Of a stretch of 64,000 nucleotides of DNA, positions 8,780 to 17,368 are shown in pieces (position 1 is the stretch's first letter; every line of letters begins with the position of its first letter). Origin of the DNA: JAHJQZ01 sp963667595 (GTDB lineage: Bacteria > Pseudomonadota > Alphaproteobacteria > Rhizobiales > Devosiaceae); the NCBI GenBank assembly GCA_963667595.2, contig CAXXWD010000003.1:1-64000 (forward strand), given 5' to 3'. Made by a program: the position numbers and the translations under genes. The notes under the pieces were generated by a model. That model ran no database searches. It was not told the origin of the DNA and worked only from the letters and a program-made list of their open reading frames with translations.

Positions 8780-9457
8780 ATGCCCAGGCGTCCTGTCAAA
8801 ATCGCGCCATCAATCCTGTCGTCCGATTTCGCCCGGCTGGGCGAAGAGGTGCGCGCCATCGACGCGGCCGGGTGCGACTATGTGCATGTCGATGTGATGG
8901 ACGGGCATTTTGTGCCCAACATCACCATCGGCCCCCTCGTCGTTTCGGCCATCCGTCCGCACACCCAGAAGGTGCTGGACGTGCATCTGATGATCGCGCC
9001 GGCCGATCCCTATCTCGAAGCCTTCGCCAAGGCGGGGTCCGATATCATCGGCGTACATGCCGAAGCCGGTCCACACCTTCACCGCTCGCTGCAGGTGATC
9101 AGGGATCTCGGCAAGAAGGCCTCGGTGGTTATCAATCCCGCAACGCCTGTCGGCGCGCTCGAAAACGTCATCGAGCGTGTCGACCAGATCCTGATCATGA
9201 GCGTCAATCCCGGTTTTGGCGGCCAGACCTTCCTGCCCGAAACTTTCGAGAAGCTCGTACAAACGCGGGCCCTTGTCGGCGACAGGCCGATCGACATCGC
9301 CGTCGACGGCGGCGTATCGGAGAAAAATGCCGGCGAGATCGTTCGTGCCGGCGCCAATGTCCTCATCGCCGGTAGCTCCATTTTTGCCGGCAATGATCCC
9401 GAAACCTACGGACCCCGCATTTCGGCCATCCGGAACGCCGCGTCGATGACCGCCTGA
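8780..9457 (+). CDS. rpe: Ribulose-phosphate 3-epimerase
   Basis: Interconverts ribulose 5-phosphate and xylulose 5-phosphate in the pentose phosphate pathway. TIM-barrel signatures are APSILSSDFARLG, HVDVMDGHFVPNITIG, MSVNPGFGGQTF and AVDGGVS. Full length at 225 aa. Probably cotranscribed with the MFS gene 24 nt downstream. Confidence 0.97.
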   Translation: MPRRPVKIAPSILSSDFARLGEEVRAIDAAGCDYVHVDVMDGHFVPNITIGPLVVSAIRPHTQKVLDVHLMIAPADPYLEAFAKAGSDIIGVHAEAGPHLHRSLQVIRDLGKKASVVINPATPVGALENVIERVDQILIMSVNPGFGGQTFLPETFEKLVQTRALVGDRPIDIAVDGGVSEKNAGEIVRAGANVLIAGSSIFAGNDPETYGPRISAIRNAASMTA

Positions 9458-9481
9458 CCGGCGGTCCGAAAGGCGGAACTC

Positions 9482-10603
9482 ATGTCCCTGCAACAGCGCG
9501 TCCTGTGGGCATTTTTCCTGCAACCTATCGTCTTTGGCGCCTGGATCCCGCGCATCCCGGAAATCCAGACCAAGCTCGCCCTCGATCCGACCGGCCTTGC
9601 CATCGCCCTGGCCGGCGCGCCGATCGGCACTTTGATCACGCTGACGTTTGCCGGACGGCTGGTGCATGCGCTCGGTGCGCGCCGCGCCATCATGGTGATG
9701 TTTCCGCTGTTTTTCGCCGCCATGACCCTGCCTTTCCTCGCCCCCAGCCTGCCCCTGCTCGTGGCGGCGCTGGCGGTGATGAGCACGATGATTTCGATCC
9801 TCGAACTGGCGCTCAACGTTATCGCCGACGAGGTCGAAAAACAGACGAAGTCGATCATCATGAGCAAGGCGCACGGGTTCTGGAGCCTCGGGGTGATGAC
9901 CGGTACGGGTCTCGGATCCATCGCCGCCGGAATGCATATGGCGCCCATCGCCACCGACCTCGTCATCACCCTCGTCGTTTTGCCCATCGCCCTTTTAATC
10001 GCCCATGGCCTGCCCAAGGCCGACACCACCCCCGCGGCGCCGGCGGGCAGGATCGGCCTGCCCCATCCCATTCTCATCGGCATCAGCCTTTATGTCTTCG
10101 GCACGTCGCTGACCGAAGGTGCCGTGTCCGACTGGTCGGCCATCTACATGCGCGACGTCTTTGAGAGCGGTCCCGGCGTTGGCGGCATCGCCGTTACGGC
10201 CTTCTCGCTCACGGCAGCCTTGACGCGCCTGTCCGGCGACCGGCTGAAGATGCGGTTCGGCCCGACCCGACTGGCGCGCGTGCTGGCCCTGATCGGGTTG
10301 TGCGGCGTCGTGCTGGTCGGGTTCGCTCCCAACGCGATCGCCGGCATCATCGGGTTCGTCCTCATCGGCATCGGCGCGGCAGTCGCCTTCCCGCTCGGGG
10401 TGACGGCGGCGGTGGAGGCACCCGGCCGCAACGCCGCGTCCAATGTTGCAACGCTGTCCCTGATCGCCTTGACCGGTTTCCTCGTCGGCCCGCTGCTCAT
10501 CGGCCCGATCACCCAGTTTGCCGGCATCAGGATCGGGTTTGGCGTCTTGTTCCCCATGCTGGCCTTGAGCGCCCTGCTCGCCCCGATGCTGTCGCGCCGC
10601 TAG
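9482..10603 (+). CDS. MFS transporter (YbjJ-like)
   Basis: A 373-aa major facilitator with about 12 membrane segments. The start GAWIPRIPEIQTKLAL and the GAPIGTLITL helix resemble the YbjJ/YfkF-type MFS group. Substrate unknown. It follows rpe by 24 nt. A short 86-bp gap separates it from purB. Confidence 0.85.
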   Translation: MSLQQRVLWAFFLQPIVFGAWIPRIPEIQTKLALDPTGLAIALAGAPIGTLITLTFAGRLVHALGARRAIMVMFPLFFAAMTLPFLAPSLPLLVAALAVMSTMISILELALNVIADEVEKQTKSIIMSKAHGFWSLGVMTGTGLGSIAAGMHMAPIATDLVITLVVLPIALLIAHGLPKADTTPAAPAGRIGLPHPILIGISLYVFGTSLTEGAVSDWSAIYMRDVFESGPGVGGIAVTAFSLTAALTRLSGDRLKMRFGPTRLARVLALIGLCGVVLVGFAPNAIAGIIGFVLIGIGAAVAFPLGVTAAVEAPGRNAASNVATLSLIALTGFLVGPLLIGPITQFAGIRIGFGVLFPMLALSALLAPMLSRR

Positions 10604-10689
10604 CCAAAGCGGCATTGCCTGATACCGTCGCCCGTGCTAGCGCAGCCGCGCACCCTTAACGACATGCCCTTTTCCTGAGAGCTTCCCCG

Positions 10690-12009
10690 ATGATCCCCCG
10701 CTATTCACGCCCCGATATGGTCGCCATCTGGTCGCCCGAGACCAAGTTCCGCATCTGGTTCGAGATCGAGGCGCATGCGGCAACGGCCCAGGCCAGGCTC
10801 GGCGTCATCCCCGAAGAGGCGGTCAAGACCATCTGGGACAAGGGCAGCGCAGCAACATTCGACATCGACCGGATCGATGAGATCGAACGCGAGGTCAAGC
10901 ACGACGTCATCGCCTTTTTGACCCATCTGAGCGAGATCGTCGGGCCGGAAGCGCGGTTCGTGCATCAGGGCATGACCTCGTCGGACGTGCTTGACACCAC
11001 GCTCGCCGTACAACTCGCCCGCGCCTCGGACATCCTTCTTGCCGATCTCGACAAGCTGCTGGCGGCGCTAAAGACGCGCGCCTTCGAACACAAGCTGACC
11101 ATCACCATCGGCCGCAGCCACGGCATCCATGCCGAGCCGACGACTTTCGGCATCAAGCTTGCCGAAGCCTATGCCGAATTCGCCCGCGCCCGCGCCCGCC
11201 TCGTTAACGCCCGCGCCGAAATCGCCACCTGCGCCATCTCCGGCGCGGTCGGCACCTTCGCCAATATCGACCCGTTGGTTGAAGCCTATGTGGCCGAAAA
11301 GCTCGGGCTCGCCGTCGAACCGGTCTCGACCCAGGTCATCCCGCGCGATCGGCACGCCATGTATTTTTCAACGCTGGGCGTCATCGCCTCCTCGATCGAA
11401 CGTCTGGCAACGGAAATCCGCCATTTGCAGCGCACCGAAGTGCTGGAGGCCGAAGAATTCTTCTCCAAGGGCCAGAAGGGCTCGTCGGCCATGCCGCACA
11501 AGCGCAATCCGGTCCTGTCCGAAAACCTCACCGGTCTGTCACGGCTGGTCAGGGGCATGGTCACTCCGGCCCTCGAAGACGTCGCCTTGTGGCACGAGCG
11601 CGATATCTCCCATTCCTCTGTCGAGCGCATGATCGGACCGGACGCGACCATCACGCTCGATTTCGCCCTCAACCGGCTGGCCGGAATCATCGAAAACCTC
11701 ATCGTCTATCCGGAGAACATGCGCAAAAACCTCGATTCACTCGGGGGTCTGCACAACTCGCAACGCGTTCTTCTCGCCCTGACCCAGGCCGGCCTCAGCC
11801 GTGAAGCGTCCTATTCGGCCGTGCAGCGCAACGCCATGCAGGTCTGGCGCATGTCTGGCGACCGCACCGGCAAGTTTGCCGAACTTTTGAAAGCCGATCC
11901 GGATGTCTCGGCGGCGCTCAAGCCGGAAGAGATCGATGCCATGTTCGACGACGCCTATCATCTCAAACATGTCGACACGATTTTTGCCCGCGTGTTCGGC
12001 GAAGATTAA
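10690..12009 (+). CDS. purB: Adenylosuccinate lyase
   Basis: Catalyses two steps of purine synthesis: SAICAR to AICAR and adenylosuccinate to AMP, each releasing fumarate. At 439 aa it has the family length. The fumarase/aspartase superfamily signature GSSAMPHKRNPV lies near residue 265, and the catalytic-His region GRSHGIHAEPTTFG near residue 140. purC and purS lie about 4 kb downstream on the same strand. Confidence 0.97.
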   Translation: MIPRYSRPDMVAIWSPETKFRIWFEIEAHAATAQARLGVIPEEAVKTIWDKGSAATFDIDRIDEIEREVKHDVIAFLTHLSEIVGPEARFVHQGMTSSDVLDTTLAVQLARASDILLADLDKLLAALKTRAFEHKLTITIGRSHGIHAEPTTFGIKLAEAYAEFARARARLVNARAEIATCAISGAVGTFANIDPLVEAYVAEKLGLAVEPVSTQVIPRDRHAMYFSTLGVIASSIERLATEIRHLQRTEVLEAEEFFSKGQKGSSAMPHKRNPVLSENLTGLSRLVRGMVTPALEDVALWHERDISHSSVERMIGPDATITLDFALNRLAGIIENLIVYPENMRKNLDSLGGLHNSQRVLLALTQAGLSREASYSAVQRNAMQVWRMSGDRTGKFAELLKADPDVSAALKPEEIDAMFDDAYHLKHVDTIFARVFGED

Positions 12010-12040
12010 TCGGCCAATCATCCAGAAAAAGGCGCCCATC

Positions 12041-12226
12041 TTACCAGAAGCGCCACCAGAGTATGAAGGCGTCCTCGGGCGGCAATCCCAGATCGCGCCG
12101 AAGATAGGCCGGCGGCGGAACCGGCGCGTCGGGATTGCGGATCGGAAGCTGCGCATGCAACAGGCGCATTAGCTGTCCGGACAGAACCGTCCGTCGTCTG
12201 TCCGTCTTGCCCCTCATCTCCACCAT
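12041..12226 (-). CDS. Small conserved-looking protein, 61 aa
   Basis: Short ORF opposite to purB. From ATG 12224-12226, with GGGAG upstream, it encodes a basic N-terminus followed by a Pro-rich stretch (DAPVPPPAYLRRDLGLPP) and ends WWRFW. The composition and the aromatic end look like a real small protein rather than a shadow, since no gene lies on the other strand. No function can be given. A longer frame begins at 12259. Confidence 0.45.
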   Translation of the reverse strand: MVEMRGKTDRRRTVLSGQLMRLLHAQLPIRNPDAPVPPPAYLRRDLGLPPEDAFILWWRFW

Positions 12227-12343
12227 CACTCGATCTCCCATGTGAACGAGCAAGAACATTAAGAGAACATCTGGTCAGATTCTGTCAGTGCCGGACGGTC
12301 GATCTCCCTTGTTTTTTCTGTTCGTCATGTTCATCTATCCGCC

Positions 12344-12895
12344 ATGAAAATCGCAGACACAGACATCCTCTTCGTTCCCGGTCTCTTCAATTCCGGGACC
12401 GGCCACTGGCAGCGCCGCTGGGCGGAAAAAATGGCCAATGCCCATTGGGTCGAGCAGGATGATTGGGACAATCCCGACAAAAACGCCTGGGTCGAGCGGC
12501 TCAACCACGACATCATGATGGCCACACGGCCGGTGGTGATCGTCGCCCATTCGCTTGGGGTGCTGACCACCGTGCACGCGGCGCAGAACATCGCCGACAC
12601 CAAGGTCAAGGGCGCCTTTCTGGTTTCCGCGCCCGATCCCGGCCATCGCAACGCGCCCAAACAGCTCGCCTCCTTCGCGCCGGTCCCGACAGATCCGCTG
12701 CCCTTCCCCTCGCTACTGATCGCTTCGATCACCGATCCCTATTGCGGGGTCGACAAGGCGTCGGACTATGCCGCCGCCTGGGGATCGGACTACCACGCCT
12801 CGGGCGCCGACGGGCACATCAACGCCGACTCGGGCCACGGGCCGTGGCCGGAGGGGCTGATGATGTTTTCGCGTCTCATGCAAAGGCTGGGCTAG
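12344..12895 (+). CDS. RBBP9/YdeN-type serine hydrolase
   Basis: A 183-aa alpha/beta hydrolase of the RBBP9/YdeN family. The N-terminal LFVPGLFNSGTGHWQ carries the oxyanion-region loop, VVIVAHSLG holds the nucleophile Ser, and the C-terminal ADGHINADSGHGPWPEG supplies the catalytic His. Physiological substrate unknown. It stands alone between purB and the glycosyltransferase pair. Confidence 0.88.
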   Translation: MKIADTDILFVPGLFNSGTGHWQRRWAEKMANAHWVEQDDWDNPDKNAWVERLNHDIMMATRPVVIVAHSLGVLTTVHAAQNIADTKVKGAFLVSAPDPGHRNAPKQLASFAPVPTDPLPFPSLLIASITDPYCGVDKASDYAAAWGSDYHASGADGHINADSGHGPWPEGLMMFSRLMQRLG

Positions 12896-12995
12896 TTCGT
12901 ACGGGATACAAGCGTTTCCGCGATTGCAGCCCGCGCGACGAAAACCTATTTAGGACGCACGCATTATCCGGTTGTAACGCGAGGGTACGCGGATC

Positions 12996-14249
12996 TTGGG
13001 CAAGAGAATCGCCATTGCCGCCATCGGCACCCATGGAGACATCCGCCCGTTCGTCGCGCTCGGGCGTGCCCTGATCGCGGCCGGGCACACGCCCGTTATC
13101 GGCGCACCGAGCGATTTCCGTCCGTTCATCGAGACCAATGGCATCGAGTTTTTCGATTTCGGCGGCAATATGCAGGCCCTGCTGCATCAGCCGAATTTCG
13201 ACACCGCCATGCAAAAGAACGCGTGGGGTGCGGTGCTTTCCGCCTCCTATGACGGGTTCTGGCTGCACTACAACGCCTCCAAGACGTTCCTCGATCTAGC
13301 GCGAGGCGCCGACGCGCTGATCTATCACATGAACACCGTCTTCGCGCTCGACGCGGCGGAAAAACTTTCCATTCCGGCCTTCATGGCGGTGTTCCAGCCG
13401 CTTCTGCCGACGCGGGAAATGGCCTATTGCGCCGGCGTCGGGCCGAAGCTGCCGAAGCTCTTCGATCCGGCCACCTATCTCGTCTTGTCCGTTCAGCAGA
13501 CCTTCTACGACCTGCCACGCTATCTGCTCCGGCCGTCGCTCGGCTATGCGCCCTTCTTCCGAACCGGCTTCGCCAAGGCGCAAAAAAAGGGCTACGTCAC
13601 GACGCTCCACGCCTACCCGGAAGCGGTGGTGCCGCGCCCGCACGACTGGCCGGACAACGCCTATATGACCGGCGCCTGGCGCCTCGACGAAAAACCCCGA
13701 TGGCAGATACCGGACGACCTCAAGGCCTTTCTCGATGCGGGCGAGCCGCCCATCTATATCGGGTTCGGCTCCATGGCCTTCGGGTCGGCCCGCAACGAGG
13801 CGATCATCCGCGAAGCGCTCGAGATCTGGGGTGGGCGCGCCGTTCTGGCCAAGGGCTGGGGCGGATTGACGGATGCCAAGGCGCCGCCCAATGCCTTCTT
13901 GTTGGACAAGGCCCCGCATGACAGACTGTTTCCGCTGATGCGGGCAGTCGTCCATCATGGCGGCGCGGGCACAACGCTGGCCGGCTTGACGGCCGGAAAA
14001 CCGGGATTGGTCGTGCCCCAATTCTTCGATCAGCCCTATTGGGGCGCCCGGGTGCAGGCGCTCGGATGCGGTCCGGCGCCGATTCGCCTCAAGCACCTGA
14101 CAGGTCGACTTCTGGCCGAAGGACTGGACGATCTTGCCAGAAATACTGACTATGCCCGAAATGCACAGGAGATCGGCCAACAGCTTGCCGTTGAAAATGG
14201 CGCCGAAAACGCTGTGAAAAGGATCGAGACGCTGATGGTTGCTTCATGA
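12996..14249 (+). CDS. Glycosyltransferase, GT1/GT28-like (UDP-sugar dependent)
   Basis: A 417-aa glycosyltransferase with a GT-B fold. The N-terminal acceptor domain starts AIGTHGDIRPFVALGRALIAAGH, as in sterol, antibiotic or lipid glucosyltransferases. The donor-binding domain has YIGFGSMAFG and the PSPG-like VHHGGAGTTLAGLTAGKPG and PQFFDQPYWG. The TTG start at 12996 is preceded by GAGG. Its stop overlaps the start of the next glycosyltransferase (ATGA), so the two likely act in one pathway, perhaps glycolipid synthesis (inference). Acceptor unknown. Confidence 0.87.
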   Translation: MGKRIAIAAIGTHGDIRPFVALGRALIAAGHTPVIGAPSDFRPFIETNGIEFFDFGGNMQALLHQPNFDTAMQKNAWGAVLSASYDGFWLHYNASKTFLDLARGADALIYHMNTVFALDAAEKLSIPAFMAVFQPLLPTREMAYCAGVGPKLPKLFDPATYLVLSVQQTFYDLPRYLLRPSLGYAPFFRTGFAKAQKKGYVTTLHAYPEAVVPRPHDWPDNAYMTGAWRLDEKPRWQIPDDLKAFLDAGEPPIYIGFGSMAFGSARNEAIIREALEIWGGRAVLAKGWGGLTDAKAPPNAFLLDKAPHDRLFPLMRAVVHHGGAGTTLAGLTAGKPGLVVPQFFDQPYWGARVQALGCGPAPIRLKHLTGRLLAEGLDDLARNTDYARNAQEIGQQLAVENGAENAVKRIETLMVAS

Positions 14250-15385
14250 CAACGCTCGAGGAAACGGGCTCCGTGGACGTCGACGCGCCCAGACAACCTA
14301 TTGTCAGACGTTTTATCCGGCATCGATTCGCACCGAGACGCGTCGAGGGCGTTCCCCGCTCCGTGCTCATCGTCACCGATGCCTGGCATCCCCAGATCAA
14401 CGGCGTGGTGCGGGTCATCGAGCGTCTGCGCGACAATCTTCAGGCGCGCGGCATCGCCGTCAACGTCATGGCGCCGGACGCCTTCTGGACCGTGCCGATG
14501 CCCGGCTACAGTGAAATACGCCTGTCGCTGGTCAACAAGCGCAAGGTGCGCCACGCCATCGAGCGGTTGAAGCCGGAATCGATCCATATCGCGACCGAAG
14601 GCCCCCTGGGCGCCGCCGTCCGCCGCTATTGCGTCAAGCGCGGCCTGCCGTTTTCGACCGCCTACAACACCCAGTTTCCCGAATACCTGAGGGCCCGCCT
14701 TCCCGTTCCGCTCGACTGGTCCTATCCCATCATCCAGCGCTTCCATGCCGCCGCCGAAGTCTGCCTGGTCCCAACCAAGACGGTTGCCGAACGGCTCGAA
14801 GCGCGCGGGTTCACCAACACCGCCGTCTGGCCGCTCGGCGTCGATCTCAGCCAGTTTCATCCCGACCTGCGCACGGATCTCGGATTGAACAAGCCGATCT
14901 TTCTTTATGTCGGCCGGGTCTCGGTGGAAAAGAACATCGAAGAGTTTTTGAAACTCGACCTGCCCGGCACCAAGATCGTTGTGGGCGACGGGCCGATACG
15001 CGGGAAGCTGGCGCGCCAATATCCAAAAGTGAAGTTCGTCGGCCACAGGCAGGGTGTGGAACTTGCCACCTATTTCGCCTCGGCCGACGCCTTCGTCTTT
15101 CCGTCCCGCACGGACACGTTCGGGTTGGTCCTGATCGAATCCCTGGCCTCGGGCACGCCCGTCGCGGCCTACCCTGTCACCGGCCCGCTTGACGTCTTGA
15201 CCGACCCACGCGTCGGCGTGATGGACGAAGATCTTAAAAAGGCGGCGCTCGCCGCCCTGAAACTCGACCGCTCGCTTTGCCCCGACTATGCCCGCGCGTT
15301 TTCCTGGCAGGCCACGACAGACCTTTTCCTTTCCGCCGTCCCGCGCATCCTGTGGTCGGTGCGCAAGGGCCGGGCCGCCGCCTGA
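14246..15385 (+). CDS. Glycosyltransferase family 4 (lipid glycosyltransferase-like)
   Basis: A 379-aa GT-B enzyme of the GT4 type. The acceptor domain opens with LIVTDAWHPQINGVVRV, a hallmark of the MgtA/alpha-monoglucosyldiacylglycerol-synthase and mannosyltransferase group. The donor site shows FLYVGRVSVEKNIEEFL and the E-x7-E-like SRTDTFGLVLIESLASG. A basic N-terminal tail (about residues 18-36) could bind membrane surfaces. Coupled by a 4-nt overlap to the preceding glycosyltransferase. A glycolipid product is plausible but unproven. Confidence 0.87.
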   Translation: MTTLEETGSVDVDAPRQPIVRRFIRHRFAPRRVEGVPRSVLIVTDAWHPQINGVVRVIERLRDNLQARGIAVNVMAPDAFWTVPMPGYSEIRLSLVNKRKVRHAIERLKPESIHIATEGPLGAAVRRYCVKRGLPFSTAYNTQFPEYLRARLPVPLDWSYPIIQRFHAAAEVCLVPTKTVAERLEARGFTNTAVWPLGVDLSQFHPDLRTDLGLNKPIFLYVGRVSVEKNIEEFLKLDLPGTKIVVGDGPIRGKLARQYPKVKFVGHRQGVELATYFASADAFVFPSRTDTFGLVLIESLASGTPVAAYPVTGPLDVLTDPRVGVMDEDLKKAALAALKLDRSLCPDYARAFSWQATTDLFLSAVPRILWSVRKGRAAA

Positions 15386-15575
15386 GCGGACACGTGCTGT
15401 TGGCCAGAACTACAAGCTGAAGCGATTCCTTTTTTTGGAATCGCCGCCAGCCGTCTTCTCCCTTGCGGGGAAGACGCAAAGACCTGAGACTTGGCAAAGC
15501 CAGGCTTTTGGTCTTTGCACGAGAGGAAAAAGGACGTTAGCTGAAGCGCTTCGACTAAAAACAAGAACCTAATTT
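15386..15575. other. Intergenic region, no gene seen
   Basis: 190 bases between the convergent GT4 gene and the DUF1476 gene. I see no convincing ORF, RNA or terminator with a T-run here. Confidence 0.5.
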
Positions 15576-15893
15576 TCAACTTTCGTCCAGAACTTGCTGT
15601 TCTGCAATGAGCATCAGCTCTGTCGTCTTGGCGCGAAGTTCATCTTCACCAACCGGGTTTCCCGCCTCGGCAAGATCGTCGAACACTTTGGTGACGGCGT
15701 CCTTGGCGCCCGCGCCGCCATAGGCGGAGGCGATCACGTCGGCTACATAGGCATTTGGATCGGCATGGCTCATGCGCTCGGCGGCCCACAGCGCCAACAG
15801 CTTGTTGCGCCGCGCTTCGATCTTGAATTTCTGCTTCGCCCTGACGGCCGCCTTGGCTTCTTCGGATTTCTTGCGTTCTTCGTGTGTGTCCAT
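15576..15893 (-). CDS. DUF1476 protein, F1-ATPase zeta-type inhibitor
   Basis: A 105-aa helical protein of the DUF1476 family, which includes the zeta subunit of Paracoccus F1-ATPase, an inhibitor of ATP hydrolysis. The family core EARRNKLLALWAAERM is clear, followed by ANAYVADVI-type helices and a terminal RAKTTELMLIAEQQ. The N-terminal tail here (MDTHEERKKSEEAKAAVRAKQ) is strongly charged and differs from the usual FDDRE-type inhibitory tail, so it may be a divergent paralogue. Start at ATG 15891-15893 with a GGAGGAA-like site; the frame continues upstream. Confidence 0.8.
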   Translation of the reverse strand: MDTHEERKKSEEAKAAVRAKQKFKIEARRNKLLALWAAERMSHADPNAYVADVIASAYGGAGAKDAVTKVFDDLAEAGNPVGEDELRAKTTELMLIAEQQVLDES

Positions 15894-16145
15894 TCTGCCC
15901 CGTCTTCCTCCCGTGCCCGGAACCTGCGGCGGCATAAAGACTATGGGCATCGAAATCAATCGCACCCGCCTCGTGGCGTCCGCAAACTGGAGACAAGGCC
16001 AGCGGATTTGCCCCGCCGCATCCCGAATCGGCTAAGAACGAGCCACGTTGGAAAGGGCTTGCATTCGGGGGGAGAAACGGCGCATGAAGACGCCGCCAGT
16101 CAAGGCCTTTTTGATCGAGACCAGGAACACAGCGGGTTTGGATGA

Positions 16146-16910
16146 ATGAACCGTCGGCGCAGGATATATGAGGGCAAGGCCAAGATCCTTTATGAAGGAC
16201 CCGAGCCTGGGACGCTTGTTCAACATTTCAAGGACGATGCCACTGCGGGCAACGGCGCCAAGCACGACGTGCTCGACGGCAAGGGTGTGCTGAACAACCG
16301 CATTTCCGAGTTCATCTTCACCAAGCTCAACGCCCTCGGCATTCCGACTCATTTCATCCGCCGGCTCAACATGCGCGAGCAGTTGATCCGTGAAGTCGAG
16401 ATCATCCCGCTCGAAGTGGTGGTCAGGAACGTTGCCGCCGGTTCGCTGTGCAAGCGCCTGGGGCTCGAATCGGGCACACCCCTGCCCCGTTCGATCATCG
16501 AATTCTACTACAAGGACGATGCGCTCAATGACCCTATGGTCTCCGAAGAGCACATCACCGCCTTCGGCTGGGCCAGCCCCCAGGAACTCGACGACATCAT
16601 GTCCCTGGCGGTTCGGATCAACGATTTTCTCACCGGGTTGTTCATGGGCGTCGGCATCCAGCTCGTCGATTTCAAGATCGAGTGCGGTCGACTTTTCGAA
16701 GGCGACCTGATGCGCATCGTTCTGGCGGACGAAATCTCACCCGATTGTTGCCGGCTCTGGGATGTCAAGACCCGCAACAAACTCGACAAGGACCGTTTCC
16801 GCGAAGACATGGGCGGGCTTGTCGATGCCTATCGCGAGGTGGCGCAGCGCCTCGGCATTCTCGTCGAGATCGACAATGCTCTGGCCACTGGTCCGCGACT
16901 CGTACAATAG
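16146..16910 (+). CDS. purC: Phosphoribosylaminoimidazole-succinocarboxamide synthase
   Basis: SAICAR synthase of purine synthesis, 254 aa. Signatures include IYEGKAKILYEG, FKDDATAGNG, EVVVRNVAAGSL and IVLADEISPDCCRLWD. The ATG at 16146 closely follows another ATG at 16142; the first family residues agree with 16146. purS follows 9 nt later, but purQ and purL are not next in line. Confidence 0.97.
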   Translation: MNRRRRIYEGKAKILYEGPEPGTLVQHFKDDATAGNGAKHDVLDGKGVLNNRISEFIFTKLNALGIPTHFIRRLNMREQLIREVEIIPLEVVVRNVAAGSLCKRLGLESGTPLPRSIIEFYYKDDALNDPMVSEEHITAFGWASPQELDDIMSLAVRINDFLTGLFMGVGIQLVDFKIECGRLFEGDLMRIVLADEISPDCCRLWDVKTRNKLDKDRFREDMGGLVDAYREVAQRLGILVEIDNALATGPRLVQ

Positions 16911-16919
16911 GAGTTCCCC

Positions 16920-17159
16920 ATGCAAGCGCGTGTAACCGTCACCCTCAAATCCGGCGTTCTCGACCCTCAGGGCCAAGCGATCGAAGGAGCGCTCGGCGCT
17001 CTCGGATTTACCGGGATCGGTGGCATACGCCAAGGCAAAGTGTTCGATGTCAACATCGAGGAAAGCGACCCGGCAAAGGCCGAGAGTGTGCTAAAGGAGA
17101 TGTGCGAGAAACTTCTGGCGAATACGGTTGTCGAGAATTACGCAATAGAATTGCACTGA
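16920..17159 (+). CDS. purS: Phosphoribosylformylglycinamidine synthase subunit PurS
   Basis: Small (79 aa) subunit of FGAM synthase, which bridges PurQ and PurL. The start QARVTVTLKSGVLDPQGQAIEGAL and the GKVFDVNIEE segment are typical. Preceded by purC with a GGAG site. The catalytic subunits purQ and purL, which usually follow, are absent from this window. Confidence 0.94.
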   Translation: MQARVTVTLKSGVLDPQGQAIEGALGALGFTGIGGIRQGKVFDVNIEESDPAKAESVLKEMCEKLLANTVVENYAIELH

Positions 17160-17264
17160 CACCACCGTATTCCCGATCGCACGGACAATCGTGAACAATA
17201 CGTTAAGCTTTTTGGTCGCAACCTTTAGAGGCTCGATTCCTTCGAACGTGTCGTGGCTCTGGAA

Positions 17265-17354
17265 ATGAAAATGCTCAAAACTCTATCTCTGTCTGCCCTT
17301 TTCTTCCTCGCCATGGGTCTCATGGTGGCCGCCTACGCCTCCCTGCCGGTGTAA
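17265..17354 (+). CDS. Putative 29-aa membrane peptide
   Basis: Very short ORF starting at ATG 17265 (or at the second ATG, 17271, which has GGAA upstream). It encodes a basic start, a single hydrophobic helix (LSLSALFFLAMGLMVAAYA) and a stop shortly after. The pattern of start, helix and lack of opposite coding suggests a small membrane protein, but it could be chance. The gene after it is on the other strand. Confidence 0.35.
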   Translation: MKMLKTLSLSALFFLAMGLMVAAYASLPV

Positions 17355-17368
17355 GTTCGACCATTAGG

